From Azolla caroliniana (taxonomy: Eukaryota > Polypodiophyta), in NCBI GenBank assembly GCA_043228905.1, contig JBHGNT010000017.1:10602001-10666000 (forward strand): 64,000 nucleotides of DNA, in the 5' to 3' direction. The position numbers were made by a program, and so were the translations under genes. The notes under the pieces were generated by a model that did not search any database, was not told where the DNA came from, and was given only the letters and a program-made list of their open reading frames with translations. Shown here piece after piece: positions 10,936 through 22,497 of this stretch; the stretch's first letter is position 1, and every line of letters begins with the position of its first letter.

Positions 10936-11356
10936 GACCATACAACATGGTTGATACATATGACTATAACACATGTTTAGAATTGAGGTCTAAGTGCACT
11001 TCGGGGTCCTCGTAATAGGACTTAAAGAGCCGAAACCACATATGTGGGCACCGAAATTTTTTGTGTATAAACTATTCATGACGCGAACATACATGGTTGA
11101 CCCTCTGGGAGCCACCATGAAAAAAATCGATATAGAGATCAAGGAAAGACATTTATTTGTCACCCCCATGGTTTTTAAAACACCTTTGTGTTACCATAGT
11201 AACCTAATCTTGAACCTCATCTCATACGTCTAGACGGGTATTGACGTGAGATCATGATATCGATTAATGTTTGTCCATGATATGTTTACATCACGACATG
11301 ATGTTATGACTATTTGTCTAACCTTATCCTATTTCTTTGCCAAAAATAATCATTCA

Positions 11357-12236
11357 ATGGCTCAAAATAACAACCCGATGTCATCCGCTCAAGCGGAAGG
11401 AACTCAAGGAAATCCTCCTAGACAAATGTCCATTGAGATGTATTTTTCACAACTAACCCAATACCTTAGTTTCACCACTCAACAGATGACCGAACTTCGG
11501 CAATCTCAAAGTGCTCTCAAGGCATGTGTCATTAGTTCACAACGTGAGACTAATAGACCTGATGAGCGACAGGGTGAACCATCGTTTGTCGTTAAGCCAT
11601 TTACGGGAGAAAAAAAGGAAAGAACCGAAGAAGCAATCTGCACGTGGCTGGGTCGATGGGAGTCTCATTTTGAGCTCTATCCCACACCAGATAGTACGAA
11701 GATTGCATATGTCAGCCGAGAACTAGAGGGTAAGGCCGCCGTTTGATGGCATGGGCTCCGAACATTGGGGAAATTGCCCGATACCTAGACAGATTTTGTC
11801 ACACTTTTTAAGGGCCAATTTCTGCAACCTCCCTCTCGAACTGAGGCAGCACAAGCTTTAATGAACCTCTCTAGCACGAAGTTTTCCTCGCTAGAAGACT
11901 ATGTTCACCATGCTAGAACCCAAATCCAAAAATCGGGTCTAGAAGGGGACAACTAGTTAATAGTTTATTTTGTCAATGGCATCCAATCACTGGATAGTGC
12001 ACGATAAGGATCCAAAATCCTTCGAAGAGGCCAGTGAAATAGTTCTTCGCTATCAATGCACTTCGAAGGACCACAACAAACCGAACGAAGCGCCCGGGAC
12101 TAAGCAGTCGCAATTCGCTGGGAAACGCCAAACACCCAACGAATTCATGGATCGTGATTGTAAGCGACAACATCCTTTTTGTGTATTCTGCAAAAAGAAG
12201 GGTCATACAAAAGAGCAATGTTGAAAGCTCCAACGA
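11357..12236 (+). pseudogene. gag: G2 gag remnant with zinc knuckle
   Basis: It begins MAQNNNPMSSAQAEG and runs through a Gag region (VKPFTGEKKERTEEAICTWLGRWESHFELYP) to an in-frame stop after EGKAAV at about 11746. Homologous reading continues in shifted frames (FVTLFKGQFLQPPSRTEAAQ, SLEDYVHHARTQIQKSGLEGDN) and ends with the zinc knuckle CVFCKKKGHTKEQC, of CX2CX4HX4C form. The minus-strand element G3 has the same Gag at 55290-55690. Several stops make this copy non-functional. Confidence 0.82.
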
Positions 12237-13338
12237 AAAGAGCACGACAACAAAGCTAAAGCTACAGACCATAAAGGTCAGATTCCTAATGTCCTTCATG
12301 TCTATACACATCATTTAAGTAATTGTCAATGTTCTTTCCCTCACTATGTATTGGGTCCCAATGATTTACTACGTGCAAACGGGTATATCAAGGGATCTCC
12401 CATACAATTTTTGTTTGATTCGAGAAGCTCACACAACTTTGTGAATGATCGTTTGGTTCAGATATGGGGAATCCAACCCACCGTAAGTGATCACACCTAT
12501 ACGGTGCACTTGGCTGATGGAAGAGTACAATACATCAACAGGGCGATTCATTCATTAGGAATTTCTATTGATACTTATATAGAGGAAGTAGACTTCCATG
12601 TAATGAATCTTTGTACCACTCATGTAATATTGGGTTATCCCTGGTTCTATAATAAAAACTCTTCTTTATCTATTGATTGGGTTCATCATTCAATAACTTT
12701 TGTATTGAACGATTGTACTCATTTTATTAAATGCGTAAAAAAACAATCCCTCTCGATTGTTTCCTCTCCATCAATATCTGAGTTGTTTTGTTTTACTCTA
12801 TTTTATTGTGTACTTGATCCGGACATTCACGTTTACAATATTGATAATGTCTCGGTTCAATTAACATATTTTGAACAACAACAACTTGATGAAATCTTAA
12901 ATGATTTTCATGATATTTTTCAGAGTGAACTACCAGATGGGTTACCTCCTAAATGTAATATAGATCATCATATAGATATTGTACCTTGCGTTGCACCAAT
13001 AAGTATACCTCCTTATTGCTTAAGTCGATCCAAAGAGGATGAGGTATCTAAGCAACTCAAGGACTATTTATGAATGCGTTATATATGTTATAGTGAATCT
13101 CCATGGGGTGCACCAGTTCTCTTGGTTAAAAAGAAAGAGCGCACATGGCGTATGTGTATTAATTACCGACGCTTGAATAAAGTGACGATCAAGAATTCGT
13201 ATCCATTGCCCCGAGTTGATGATCTAATTGACCCTCTCCAAGGAGCTCGGTATTTTACGAAACTTGATCTCCGTACTAGCTACCATCAAATTCGTATAAG
13301 TGAGGACGATGTTCCTAAAACGACATTTCGTACACGAT

Positions 13339-14600
13339 TTCGTGAAGATTTTCAGCAATGGTGTGAAAATTGCATAAAACATACGAAATCGAGTATGAAT
13401 CACATAAAACAATAATAGTGAAGATACTAATTTGAAATAAGTTTAATATGTTGGTACAAAAAGATGGGGGTCTTCAAGAGCTTTCGAATGCACTTTACTA
13501 CATAAGAAACAAACATCTAAGTCTCAAGTTATGTGGGTACGAAGTTTGCAAAAAAAAAGAGAAAAATAAAACTGTGAGATATCCCACAAAAACAGGATAA
13601 ATAATGATCTCACCATATATAAGGTAGAGCAAAAGCTATTATCTTTGTGTCTATGTGTGGAGCATAGAGAGTTCAAGGTGACTTGAACTAAGCTAATTGG
13701 ATGAGTGGGTGTGGCCTAGCTACTTGTAAAGGTCTTGGCCAACCAAAACCGGCAGCAACCGGTGGGGGAACCGGCGACAACAACTAGCAGCGGAGCCGGT
13801 GAACCAGCGGCGGTGACAGACGATATCCGGCGACCGGTGACCGGCATCCGGTGAGGTTTTGGCCAACCAAAACCGGCGGCAACTAGTGGCGAAACCGGTG
13901 ACCAGCATCCGGCAACAGATCCGGTGACGGACAGTGACCAGCATGTGACAACCTCGGGATGCGAACCGAACCGGGCCAAACCAAACAGATGCAAATCAGT
14001 CAGGTCGGTTGATCACGGTGTTTAAAAGATATTTGGTCCAAAAGTCTAATAGTATTTTGTGCTTTAAAAAAGATGTAAGCAAGACTCGAACTTTGCACCT
14101 CCAAGATAGGAAGCAATAGGCTTACCATTAAGCCAAATCATTTCATTAGGGAATATATTTTTATCATTATAGATTTACATGTAAATTCTCATATTAGGGC
14201 TTGATTGAGTGACATATGATGCATGAGCGCGAAATGGCAAACTTGCATCACATGCATTTCATGCATTGTATGCATGTCTTGTACCCTCACATGCATCATA
14301 TGCATGGGAGCATCTATAAAAGGGTGGATGAAAAAGATAAAAAGGAGCTTTGTACTTTATATCAAAATTAATATTAAGAAGAAAATTCGTTATCCAATTG
14401 ATGTATTAATCTTGTTCGTCAAATCTAAAGTCAAGAGTATCAATCTTAATCTCTCACAATCTAAAGTCAAGCGTTCTCTCTCTCTCTCAATCTATCTTAA
14501 ATCCTTTCTCGCTAAAGCTAGTGCAACTTCGAGTCCTTCCGGTCCAGAACCCTGGCGGTTCCGCCTCACGATCCGTGCGTAGTGACGGATCTTCACGACA
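13339..14600. mobile_element. Solo LTR-like insertion S1 (1262 bp) in the G2 RT gene
   Basis: It interrupts the RT between RTRF and GHYEFWG codons. Its ends are inverted copies: (tg)tcgtgaagatttt at the left and ggatcttcacgaca at the right, with the left tg altered. The flanks cgatt and cgttg are a possible decayed 5-bp duplication. Inside are a CCGG-rich stretch (13740-13960), an antisense tRNA-like module (14085-14140) and a TATA-like ctataaaagg at 14312-14321 upstream of a CT-rich tract. It resembles S2 along its length, minus the MITE in S2, and its last ~70 bp resemble the LTR ends of G1 and TG1. No coding region is present. Confidence 0.78.
14085..14145 (-). other. tRNA-like A/B-box module, antisense, in S1
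   Basis: The minus strand reads TGGCTTAATGGTAAGC (A-box-like, 14121-14136), followed about 30 bases later by AGTTCGAGTCT (B-box-like). It corresponds base for base to the better-preserved module in S2 at 22425-22497. Confidence 0.5.
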
Positions 14601-15537
14601 ACGTTGTGGCCATTATGAGTTTTGGGGTATGCCTTTTGGTTTGACCAATTCTCCGACTACATTTCAACAAGAAATGAATGACACTTTTCGAGAACAACTT
14701 GGAAAAATTGACGTTATTTTCTTGGATGATATTGTAGTTTATAGCCGTACATTACAAGAACATGCTAAACATGTCCACTTTGTTTTACAAACATTGCGTA
14801 ACAAACAGTTTTATGCGAAGATCTCAAAATGTGAGTTTTTCAAGAAATCAATTACTTATCTTGGACATCTCATAACCGAACGAGGAGTTGAAATTGATCC
14901 TTCTCGCATCTCATTCCTTGGTTTTGTCGGGTTTTTGTAAAAATCCCTTCGTAATTACTCCCAATTGACGACACCATTTACTAATTTTCTAAAAGGTCAA
15001 ACGCGTAAGTCTACAAAACCTATTGTCTGGAATGCTACACAAGACCTCGCCTTTAAGGAACTCAAGGACCTGGTGTGCAAGGCTCCTTCACTTCTTTTAC
15101 CTGATCCTTCAAAACCTTTTGAGGTTGAAACCGATGCAAGCGATTATGCTATAGGTGTTGTCTTATATCAAGATGGTAAACCAATAGCATTCGAGAGTAA
15201 GAAACTTGATTCTGCTCAATGTCGGTATACCGTTCAAGAAAAGGAGTTATTTGCAGTTATACATGCGCTCAAAACATTGCGCCATGAAATTTATCGAAAT
15301 CGCTTTGTGGTAACTACGGACCACGAGTCCTTGAAATATTTTTGTGACCAACAACACTTGAAAGTTCGTAAGGCACGATGGGTTGATCTCATCCAGGACT
15401 TCGATTTTTCCATACGATATCATAAAGGTTCCATGAACACTGTCGTTGATGCACTAAGTCGCATCCGTGAAGTTAACATGCTTAGCTTCACTAAAATAAC
15501 ATCAGATCTTTATTATCACCTTTGAGGAAAGTATCCT

Positions 15538-16992
15538 AATGACAGTTATTTTGCAAAATATTGGGCAAGAGTTGAGTCTAGAACAGACACCACTACATCG
15601 TCGAAGGAATACTTCCACATTGCTAATGGTCTACTCTACCATAATGGGAAGGTTTGTGTTCCAGATTTGCCTGAGGTCAAAAAGAGAATTCTCTTTTAAT
15701 GCCATGATGCACCCTCAATAGGGCACCCTGGATTACATCGTACACTCGTTCTAATCTCCACTCAATTCTATTGGCCTAGGATGCGCCTTGACATACATAG
15801 CTATGTGACTAAATGTCACCAATGTTAGGTTAACAAAGTCGAGCGACTTAAAGCCGCAGGAATTTTACATCCCTTGGACATTCCCAATAATAAGTGGGAA
15901 AGTATATCCATGGATTTTATTGTTAGCCTTCCTCGCACCCAAAAAGGCCATGATGCCATCTGGGTTGTGGTTGACAGACTAACTAAAATGGCCTGATTTA
16001 TTGCTACTAAAACCACAGTAACAGCTCCAGAATTGGCTTACCAATTCGTTGACGAGTTATTTCGTTTTTATGGGTTACCGATGGATATCGTGAGTGATCA
16101 AGATCCAAAGTTTACTGGTGACTTTTGGACGCAAGTCTTTAAGAAGTTAGAAACTACATTGACCATGAGCTCCACGGATCATCCTCAATCCGATGGACAA
16201 ACAGAACGAGTAAATCAAATTATTGAGGACATGCTTCGAGCATACATTGGTGCAAAACCAACAAAATGGGAACGTTATCTCCCAATTTTGGAGTTTGCTT
16301 ATAATAGCTCTAAGCATACGTCGATGGGATATAGTCCTTTTATGTTGATGTATGGTTTTCAGCCACGAGCCCTGATTGATGTTAATATACATCATGATGA
16401 GTTGCGAAGTACGCAAAACTTTTTTCAGGATATGCAAGATATGTTGCATATTGCACGAGATAATATAAAAATAGCTCAAGATAGAGCGCGTTTTTATGCC
16501 GATCATCATAGGCAACCTCGTGTATTCAACCTTGGACAAAAGGTATTTTTACGTGTACCTCACAATTCTAAGACATTGTCTAAGGGTAAGTGCGCTAAGT
16601 TAGCCCCACAGTTTTCTGGACCTTTTACAGTCCTCAAATGCATTGGGTCATTAGCCTATCGTCTCGCTCTTCCCGATGGTGTTGAAATTCATCTAGTTTT
16701 TCATGTGAGTTATCTAAAAGAACTTCTAGGTTCTGGTGACAATACAGTTACAACTGAAACTCTGGTTACTTCTGAAGAATTATCTTCTAAACCACATGTA
16801 CCAGAAAGAATTCTCGATGTTGAAAAAAAAAAATTATGTACTAAAGAAATCCAAGAATTTAAAATAAAATGGATGGATAAATTAATAAAAGATGCCACAT
16901 GGGAACGCAAAAATACTCTGAGAACAAACTTCCCTAACTTTCCATTGCAAGAGTTCAATGTTTTAAAGAGGGGGAGTATGTTACAGGCATGA
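15538..16992 (+). pseudogene. int: G2 integrase with C-terminal chromodomain
   Basis: The zinc-finger part (IGHPGLHRTL, then a C-x-x-C ending in KCHQC) is frameshifted and carries stops, including TAG in place of a Trp/Gln codon near 15826. The core reads [32 protein letters not shown] and DGQTERVNQIIEDMLRAY, giving the D, D, E triad. The frame from 16033 to 16992 is open for 319 residues. It ends with GPFTVLKCIG, VFHVSYLKELLG and a chromodomain-like PERILDVEKKK...EFKIKWMDKLIKDATWE, which is the hallmark of chromoviruses. A TGA about 40 codons before the open stretch prevents a full protein. Confidence 0.87.
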
Positions 16993-17432
16993 CCATATAA
17001 TGTTCCGTGGTGAGAATTTACCGTAGTATTCTATACACGTGGATAAGTGTGAGGGTTAAACGAGAGTGTAAAGAAGGGGAGGATTACTTTTAATCCTCAG
17101 GATTGAGACAACCCATTAGGCCAAGTGTGAACTTGCCTGGGGGCCTTGGGTATCGCTATAATCAAGAGGCCTCGCTACCCTCATTTTATGATCTTTTGAC
17201 TACGTCGAGACTTTGTTTCTCGGTGGTTCAACTCTTGTAGTGAGCGCGCCAGCACTAGGTACGACTCGATGCCACGGCGGTGGTATGGGACGCCAATCGA
17301 GGGTCGAGTCTGTCTCGATCCCTTCGCTCGGGGGTGGTTGGGTGGATCGGTACCCTTCTTTCTCTCTTTCCTCTCTATCTAGATCTATCGTTTATCCCTA
17401 TCCTTTGCTTACATTAGTACATATCTCTAATA
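16979..17432 (+). repeat. G2 3' LTR (454 bp)
   Basis: It begins tgttacaggcatgacc right after the polypurine tract and ends catatctctaata, where the usual final ca has become ta. It matches the minus-strand G3 LTR (48008-48464), which retains the intact ends TGTTATGGGC...CTCTAACA. The start overlaps the last codons of the integrase frame. Confidence 0.88.
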
Positions 17433-18556
17433 CTACATGTGTTCAACACTTGGTTACCTCATGGCAAGAAGCACTCTTGGTATGTGTATGGAAACCATCC
17501 TCTAGTAGAGAGCATTGTAATTCTTTGCAGAAAGAGTGACTTGTGTCTTCTCGGTTATTATGTTGGCCAAGAAAGGAGAGATTGCGCTCTCAATTTAACC
17601 ATTTGTTTCGTTTGGGGGTCAAAGAGGTGGGAGATATAGTTGAGGCTCCATCTCAAAGAATTTTGGAGTTTGTTGAAGCGCAACAATTATTACGCATTCC
17701 GCCTAATTATGGGTTTATTTGGCAACAACTACAAAATATTCCATTGATGCAAGGTTCCTTACCTCTACAAACAGGAGAACAATCGTGGATTGATTGGTGT
17801 TTAAAGGGACAAACATCATTGTTACAAGTGACCACTAATCTTTTGTATCATTGCTCTATTGAGTCTCTTGGATGGTTATCATTAAAGGCTGAAGAAGAAT
17901 GGAGATTACACAAATCTGATCATGGGTGGTGGCAAATCTTACAACGTAGTTGGCATTCTAAATTGCCACTTGTAGCAAAGGTCTTCATTTGGAGAGTTTT
18001 GATTGGAGGATTGCCTTTGCGATTAGCTCTAAAGTGTCGTGGACTAGCAACGAGTAATTGCTTTTTTGCACTGTTCAAATGGAAGATAGTACTCATCGAT
18101 TTATACAATGTCCGATTGCTTCTCAAATTTGGAGTTACATTTCTCAAATTTGGCAAGTTTTATCACGGTGTTATTTGACACCTAGATAGTGGGTGTTTGC
18201 ACAATTTACATAAGTGGACCCAAAGTCAGAGATGGAGATCATTTTTTTATTTCTGAGATATTGGGTATTGCGTCATAATTGGAATATGCGCAATGCTTTT
18301 GTATTCGATGGTAGACATGGAGTGAAAGCATATCTACGAAAGTTGAAGGGAGTACTAATGTGGCAATTTTCTTTATTAGAGCAAGTGGAAATCCTTTCCT
18401 CAGTGTTCGTCTTGCCTATTGGCAATTCAACATGTTCCACTACCCATGTAGTGTAGTGTAGTTAGTGGGTGACCATACTTCATGGTCACGCCCATTGTAA
18501 GTAGTGTTTTTTACACACATTTATTAATATAATTGTGTGTTTTCACCCAAAAAAAA
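17433..18556 (+). pseudogene. L1-type LINE 3' end with zinc-binding RT domain and A-rich tail
   Basis: The frame 17543-18178 encodes SQFNHLFRLGVKEVGDIV and then WWQILQRSWHSKLPLVAKVFIWRVL, the pattern of the zinc-binding domain at the end of plant LINE reverse transcriptases. After a frameshift near 18068 the reading continues as MEDSTHRFIQCPIASQIWSY and, past two stops, LRHNWNMRNAFVFDG. The sequence ends near 18556 in an A run (cccaaaaaaaagag), as expected for a target-primed insertion. The 5' part is missing and probably lies beyond G2 and C1 to the left. It could be a domesticated fragment, but the stops argue against that. Confidence 0.7.
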
Positions 18557-18711
18557 GAGACATAATTAAAACATTTAATTATCATTAGAAAAAATTACAT
18601 GGGGTTTGGGGGGTGGGGGATGGGGGGCATGGTCTAATGCTACTCGCAAACTAGTTTCTCCCCTAAGGGCTCATCAGTGCCATAAGACCATGAGTGAACT
18701 TGAGGGGTTTT

Positions 18712-19410
18712 TGTTGGGATTTCGGTCCCTCCGGATGGGATGTCCGGAGATGAATGACGGCAAGCCCGGTTGCGGTTACGGAGCCGGATGATGAAGACCC
18801 CGGTTACGGAGCCGGATGATGAAGACCCCGGCTACGGAGCCGGATGATGAAGACCCCGGTTACGGAGCCGGATGATGAAGACCCCGGCTACGGAGCCGGA
18901 TGATGAAGACCCCGGTTACGGAGCCGGATGACGAATGTACCCGGAGAGAGATCCGGATGCGGAGACATATTTGTGAATATGTTTGCCAAGAGCCCTTGAG
19001 GCTATATTTGTAAATAGCCCGAAAGTCATATGTGTATAAATATGACTTAGGGCAAACAGTTAAGTCTGTTGTTGCTCATTTTCTGTTTTCCACTAAGAGG
19101 GAGCGAAGTGAGAGCAGCCGAGAGAGAGTGAGAGAGAAGGAGGAAGGAAGAGGTCGACGCCTCTGTGTAATACCGCCGCCTGTGGCGAGGACAGCGAGCT
19201 CAAGGTCGTCGCCTTGCAGCTCGCCATTGTACATTCCCGCGTATAGTGATAGTTGGAGTCTTGCACTCCCGTGGTTTTTCCCATTTAGGGTTTTCCACGT
19301 AAAACATCCAGTGTGCCCTTCTCTCTATTGTTTTTCGTGCATTGTTGTATTTCCCGTTTTCTGTGAATCGATCCTGTTCCTCGGTTGTGGCCGAACACGG
19401 AAGTCCGACA
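18712..19410 (+). mobile_element. Copia solo LTR C2 (699 bp) with perfect TSD
   Basis: It begins tgttgggatttcggtccc and ends aagtccgaca. Both sides carry gtttt (18707-18711 and 19411-19415), and no internal element sequence is present, so this is a solo LTR left by LTR-LTR recombination. It belongs to the same family as the C5 LTRs, with a longer minisatellite, and keeps the palindromes around the TATA box (agtcatatgtgtataaatat). Confidence 0.93.
18779..18935 (+). repeat. 28-bp minisatellite in solo LTR C2
   Basis: About five to six units of gagccggatgatgaagaccc plus cggttacg or cggctacg, 28 bp apart, end in a diverged unit (gccggatgacgaatgtaccc). The C5 LTR has only about two equivalent units, and C11 has a longer array of related units. 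Confidence 0.9.
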
Positions 19411-19745
19411 GTTTTATATAGGGTTTAGGAGGGAGGGGTAAGATGGATGGTGGGGAAGGTTCAAATTAGGGAGTGGGGGATGAGGGTGTGCTATGTGCAC
19501 ATGTGCACTTAAGAAAGGAAAGGGTAGTGGGTTTATGTTGTTCTGCTCTCTCTATGTCTCCCGTGTATTCAAGCTCTCCATTAAACCTTCATTCTGAGTT
19601 CTGTTGTTATCTTGAGTAGCCGGTTTTGTCCAAACTTATTCACAACTTTTACATGGTATCAAAACACGTGGGTTGAGAACCTCTATCGTCGACAAGCATT
19701 TTCTGAAGACAAACCCTAACACCCCGTAAAGAACAGACAAAAGAA

Positions 19746-21201
19746 GAATATGGACCAAGGAATGGCGGGCTCACTTCCAACAGAAAAGCTTGACCGAAGC
19801 AACTGTGTCCTAGTCGTATAAAATGCATTAGTACCTGCTGGGCACACATATTGGAGCTACGTGGAAGGAGCGAATGTAGCAGCCTCAGATTGGCACACAA
19901 GGACTTCCCGATATGGGAGCAATGAGTGAGTAGAGTGTTGTACTGCCTCACATCTTGTGTGCACGACCAAATGCTCAGCTACATCAGGGATGCAAAAACG
20001 CCGAAAGAGGCCTGGGAAAATCTCCAAAACCTTTTCGCTGCAAGTACCATGGCTCAGAAGAAGCGCGCCAATTCGGATAGAGCCAGATTCGGCAAGAACG
20101 GACAAGAGAACTCGCAAAGCTCGCACTACACTGAAGGATCAGAAGGATCCAGAACCGGTAAGACCGGAAAAAGGTCAGCCTTTGTGATGAATCACAAGGC
20201 GAACTCAATTAAAAAGACCAATTCTGAATTAGAGGAAGTGTGGTGCGTTGATTCCAGAGCATCAAACCACATGATGAGCCACGAAGAAAGGTTCTCATAC
20301 TTGGAGAAACCGGAGCAACCGGGAGTTGTCAAAACCGGAGACAACACTCCTCACCCGATAGTGCATGTCGGAGAAGTTCCCATGAGTCATGTTGGACAAA
20401 AAGGGAAGCTTATGAAAGTGCTTCATGTCCCAACAATCACGAAGAACCTGGTGTCGGTCAGGCAGATCGTCGACTAGCGGATGCATGTGCGGTTTACGCA
20501 CCTTGGGTGCTTCATTGAGGAAGAGGGTCGGATAATCGTGCAAGGGCGACGGGACGAGAGGATGTTCATCCTCGACACCAACGACGTAGGCACCGTCTTG
20601 TTCGCAAAAGGACAGAAAGTCGAGCAGATATCGACTTGTGGCACAAGCGGCGGATCAGCCACGTCAACTATCAGAGGCTTCAAGACCTACAATCGAAACA
20701 GGTTGTTTTCGGATTGCCGAAATTCAGTGGCCTAAAGCCCAAAATTTTTGAAGCCTACCAACTTGGGAAGCAACACCGGCTTCCATTCCCCACCGAAAGA
20801 AATCGGAGCCATAACAACCTCGACTTAATCCATTCGGATGTATGGGGACCGACACAAAACATTCGCCTTCGCGAGAGCTGATACTTCAGCTCCTTTATCG
20901 ACAACTACAACCGGCACACATGGATCTATCTCATAGAGAAGAAAAGCGAAGTCTTCGAATGTTTCCGGAACCTGCAAAGTCTTGTCGAATGGGAAATGGA
21001 GAGGAAGATCAAGTGCTTGCGGTCAAATGACGGAAAAGAATACTTTTCCGGCCAATTCAACAATTATTTGCAACAAATGGGAATTCAGAGAGATTTCAGT
21101 TGTAGATACACACCGGAACAAAATGGTGTGGCCTAAAGGAAGAACCGTCGATTGTGGAGGCGGCACGGGCAATGCTTAAGGAGAAGAGCATGCCCAAGTT
21201 C
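19746..21201 (+). pseudogene. C3 polyprotein remnant: gag, protease, part of integrase
   Basis: Gag starts near MAGSLPTEKLDRSN but has stops and a frameshift within 60 codons. A deletion then joins the middle of Gag (QVPWL/AASTMA) to the sequence after the zinc knuckle (KKRANSDRARF), removing the knuckle. The protease motif reads VWCVDSRASNHMM, with arginine replacing the catalytic-loop glycine, and the region ends with GEVPMSHVGQKGK. The GAG-pre-integrase segment (KRRISHVNYQRLQ) and integrase core (LDLIHSDVWGP, SNDGKEYFSGQFNNYL, TPEQNGVA) follow with further stops. It ends abruptly at 21201, and RT and RNase H are absent. Confidence 0.82.
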
Positions 21202-21977
21202 TAATGGAAGATTAAAACAGAAGTGGAGGTTCATGCACTTACACCGAAGAGACAACACAGGATGTTTACATGGAAAACCCTAATAGGAAAAACACCACGG
21301 TGTCGTGAAGATTTTCGGCAACGGTGTGAAAATTGCATGGAATGTACAAAATCAAGTGTGGTTCTTCACACACAATATGAAACAATAATAGTGAAGATAC
21401 TATTTTATATTAGTTTAATATCTTGTTACGAAAAGATGGATATCTTCAAGAGCTTCTGAATGCACTTTACTACATTTGAAATAGACAACTAAATGTCAAG
21501 TTATGTGAGTGTAAAGTTTGAGAAGAAGAAGAGAAAAACAAAACTATGACATATCCCACATAGATAGGACAAATCAGGATCCCACAGTATATAAGCAGAG
21601 CTAGAACTCATTACTTTTTGTCTTTGTGTGGAGCATAGAATGTTCAAGGTGACTTGTGCTAAACTATTCCGTTGGATTGATGTGGCTTAACTACTCATAA
21701 TGGTTTTGGGGAACCGCGACCGGACAGACGGCGACGGAACCGGATTCGGATCGGGCCGGGTGCATCCGAACGGCGACGGAACCGAATCGGATGCACATTG
21801 AACCGGTCGAGCCCGGACAGACGGATCGGTCTGGTCAGGTCGGTCAGATAGGTTGATCGCAACGCACGGTCGGTGTCTTGAAGATTTCGGTGTGAAACGA
21901 ACAAAAAAAAAAATTGTCTATAAATTCCATCGGCTCATTGGAGATCGATTGAAGGTGTAATATGTAGTTAAACATTT

Positions 21978-22368
21978 AACAATCGGCAACGGTTCGGTTC
22001 GGTTTGAGAGGGTCCAAACCGAACCGTTTTAAAATTTTGAAACCTGAACCAAACTGAGAAACCGTTAAACCGAATCGTTAAATTTTTTTCAAACCATTAA
22101 ATCGTAAAAACCGCGGTTTCGTGGTTCGGTTTCGGTTTTGAACATAGGTCTAATTTTTAATTTTTTAAAATTTATAATATTTCATGATTTAAAATTTTTA
22201 AAATTTTTAAGATGTTCCTAAAATGTGAGAATAAGGTCTAAAAATGAAAATATTGTTTAAAAACAATTTTTACATTTTTTTAGAATTTTTTTTTAAAAAA
22301 AAAAACCGTTTAGCCATTTAAACCCCGGCTTTTGATTGTTGAAACCGAACCGAACCGTTGAAACCGTT
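21978..22368. mobile_element. MITE with 19-bp inverted repeats inside S2
   Basis: caacggttcggttcggttt at 21987-22005 is the exact reverse complement of 22342-22360, and weaker matching extends outward. The 7-mer aacattt occurs at 21971-21977 and 22369-22375, consistent with a 7-8 bp target duplication of hAT type. S1, the sister LTR, lacks the segment. A related partial copy lies at 41241-41597. It has no coding capacity. Confidence 0.82.
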
Positions 22369-22424
22369 AACATTTGTAAACTACAAGACTAAAGCCTAGT
22401 AATATTTTGTGCATTGAAAGGGAT

Positions 22425-22497
22425 GCAAGCAAGGCTTGAACCTTGCACCTCCAAAACAGGAGGCAATAAACTTACCACTAAGCCAAATCGTTTCTTT
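22425..22497 (-). other. tRNA-like A/B-box module, antisense, in S2
   Basis: The minus strand reads TGGCTTAGTGGTAAG (22485-22471), a full match to the plant A-box pattern TRGCNNAGTGG, then GGTTCAAGCC (22442-22433), close to the B-box GGTTCRANTCC. The spacing (about 30 bp) is as in a tRNA gene or SINE head. No complete cloverleaf is evident. Confidence 0.6.

Larger units (their letters stand above)
12351..15525 (+). pseudogene. pol: G2 protease, reverse transcriptase and RNase H, split by solo LTR S1
   Basis: The protease region reads IQFLFDSRSSHNFVNDRLVQ, with arginine where the catalytic DSG glycine should be, and ends DVILGYPWF-like. A TGA after KQLKDYL (13071-13073) precedes [40 protein letters not shown] and [20 protein letters not shown] breaks at 13338 and resumes at about 14605 with GHYEFWGMPFGLTNSPTTFQ and the catalytic VIFLDDIVVYS. 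A further deletion and stop occur near 14935 (SFLGFVGFL). RNase H follows with VETDASDYAIGVVLY, EKELFAVIHAL, TTDHESLKYF and VVDALSR. Confidence 0.88.
9638..17432 (+). mobile_element. Gypsy G2: chromodomain-type Ty3 retrotransposon, decayed
   Basis: The element comprises the last 48 bp of the 5' LTR (9638-9685), an iMet-like primer site, a 1.67-kb leader, gag, protease, RT, RNase H, integrase with chromodomain, a polypurine tract (aaagagggggagta) and a 454-bp 3' LTR (16979-17432). The 48-bp tail matches the end of the 3' LTR almost base for base, both ending catatctctaata. Domain order and the C-terminal chromodomain identify a chromovirus. Solo LTR S1 interrupts RT at 13339-14600. Many stops and small deletions show it is dead. 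It appears to be inserted in the LINE whose 3' end begins at 17433. Confidence 0.88.
18557..21201 (+). mobile_element. Copia C3: 5' LTR and decayed gag-integrase, truncated
   Basis: Its 5' LTR ends cacaacttttaca at 19653, next to primer site tggtatcaaaac. The LTR start was not located, and 18557 is the end of the LINE tail. The LTR is split by solo LTR C2. The internal region resembles that of minus-strand C8 (same post-primer sequence gttgagaacctct...gtcgac). It stops at 21201 where C4 begins, and no continuation beyond C4 (after 31510) was recognised. Confidence 0.75.

Noticed and set aside
13716-13994. Minus-strand frames of 74-92 codons in S1
   Set aside because: They lie in the CCGG-rich part of a solo LTR and show no conserved motif.
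17433-18556. A host gene with a reverse-transcriptase zinc-binding domain
   Set aside because: Frameshift, stops and an A-rich terminus fit a LINE 3' end better.
18779-18935. Regular 28-bp repeats resembling a CRISPR array
   Set aside because: Head-to-tail units without unique spacers, inside a copia solo LTR in a plant genome.
22425-22497. Calling a genuine tRNA gene
   Set aside because: Only A- and B-box-like sequences are visible; no convincing acceptor stem, anticodon arm or 3' terminator, and it is repeated inside LTRs.
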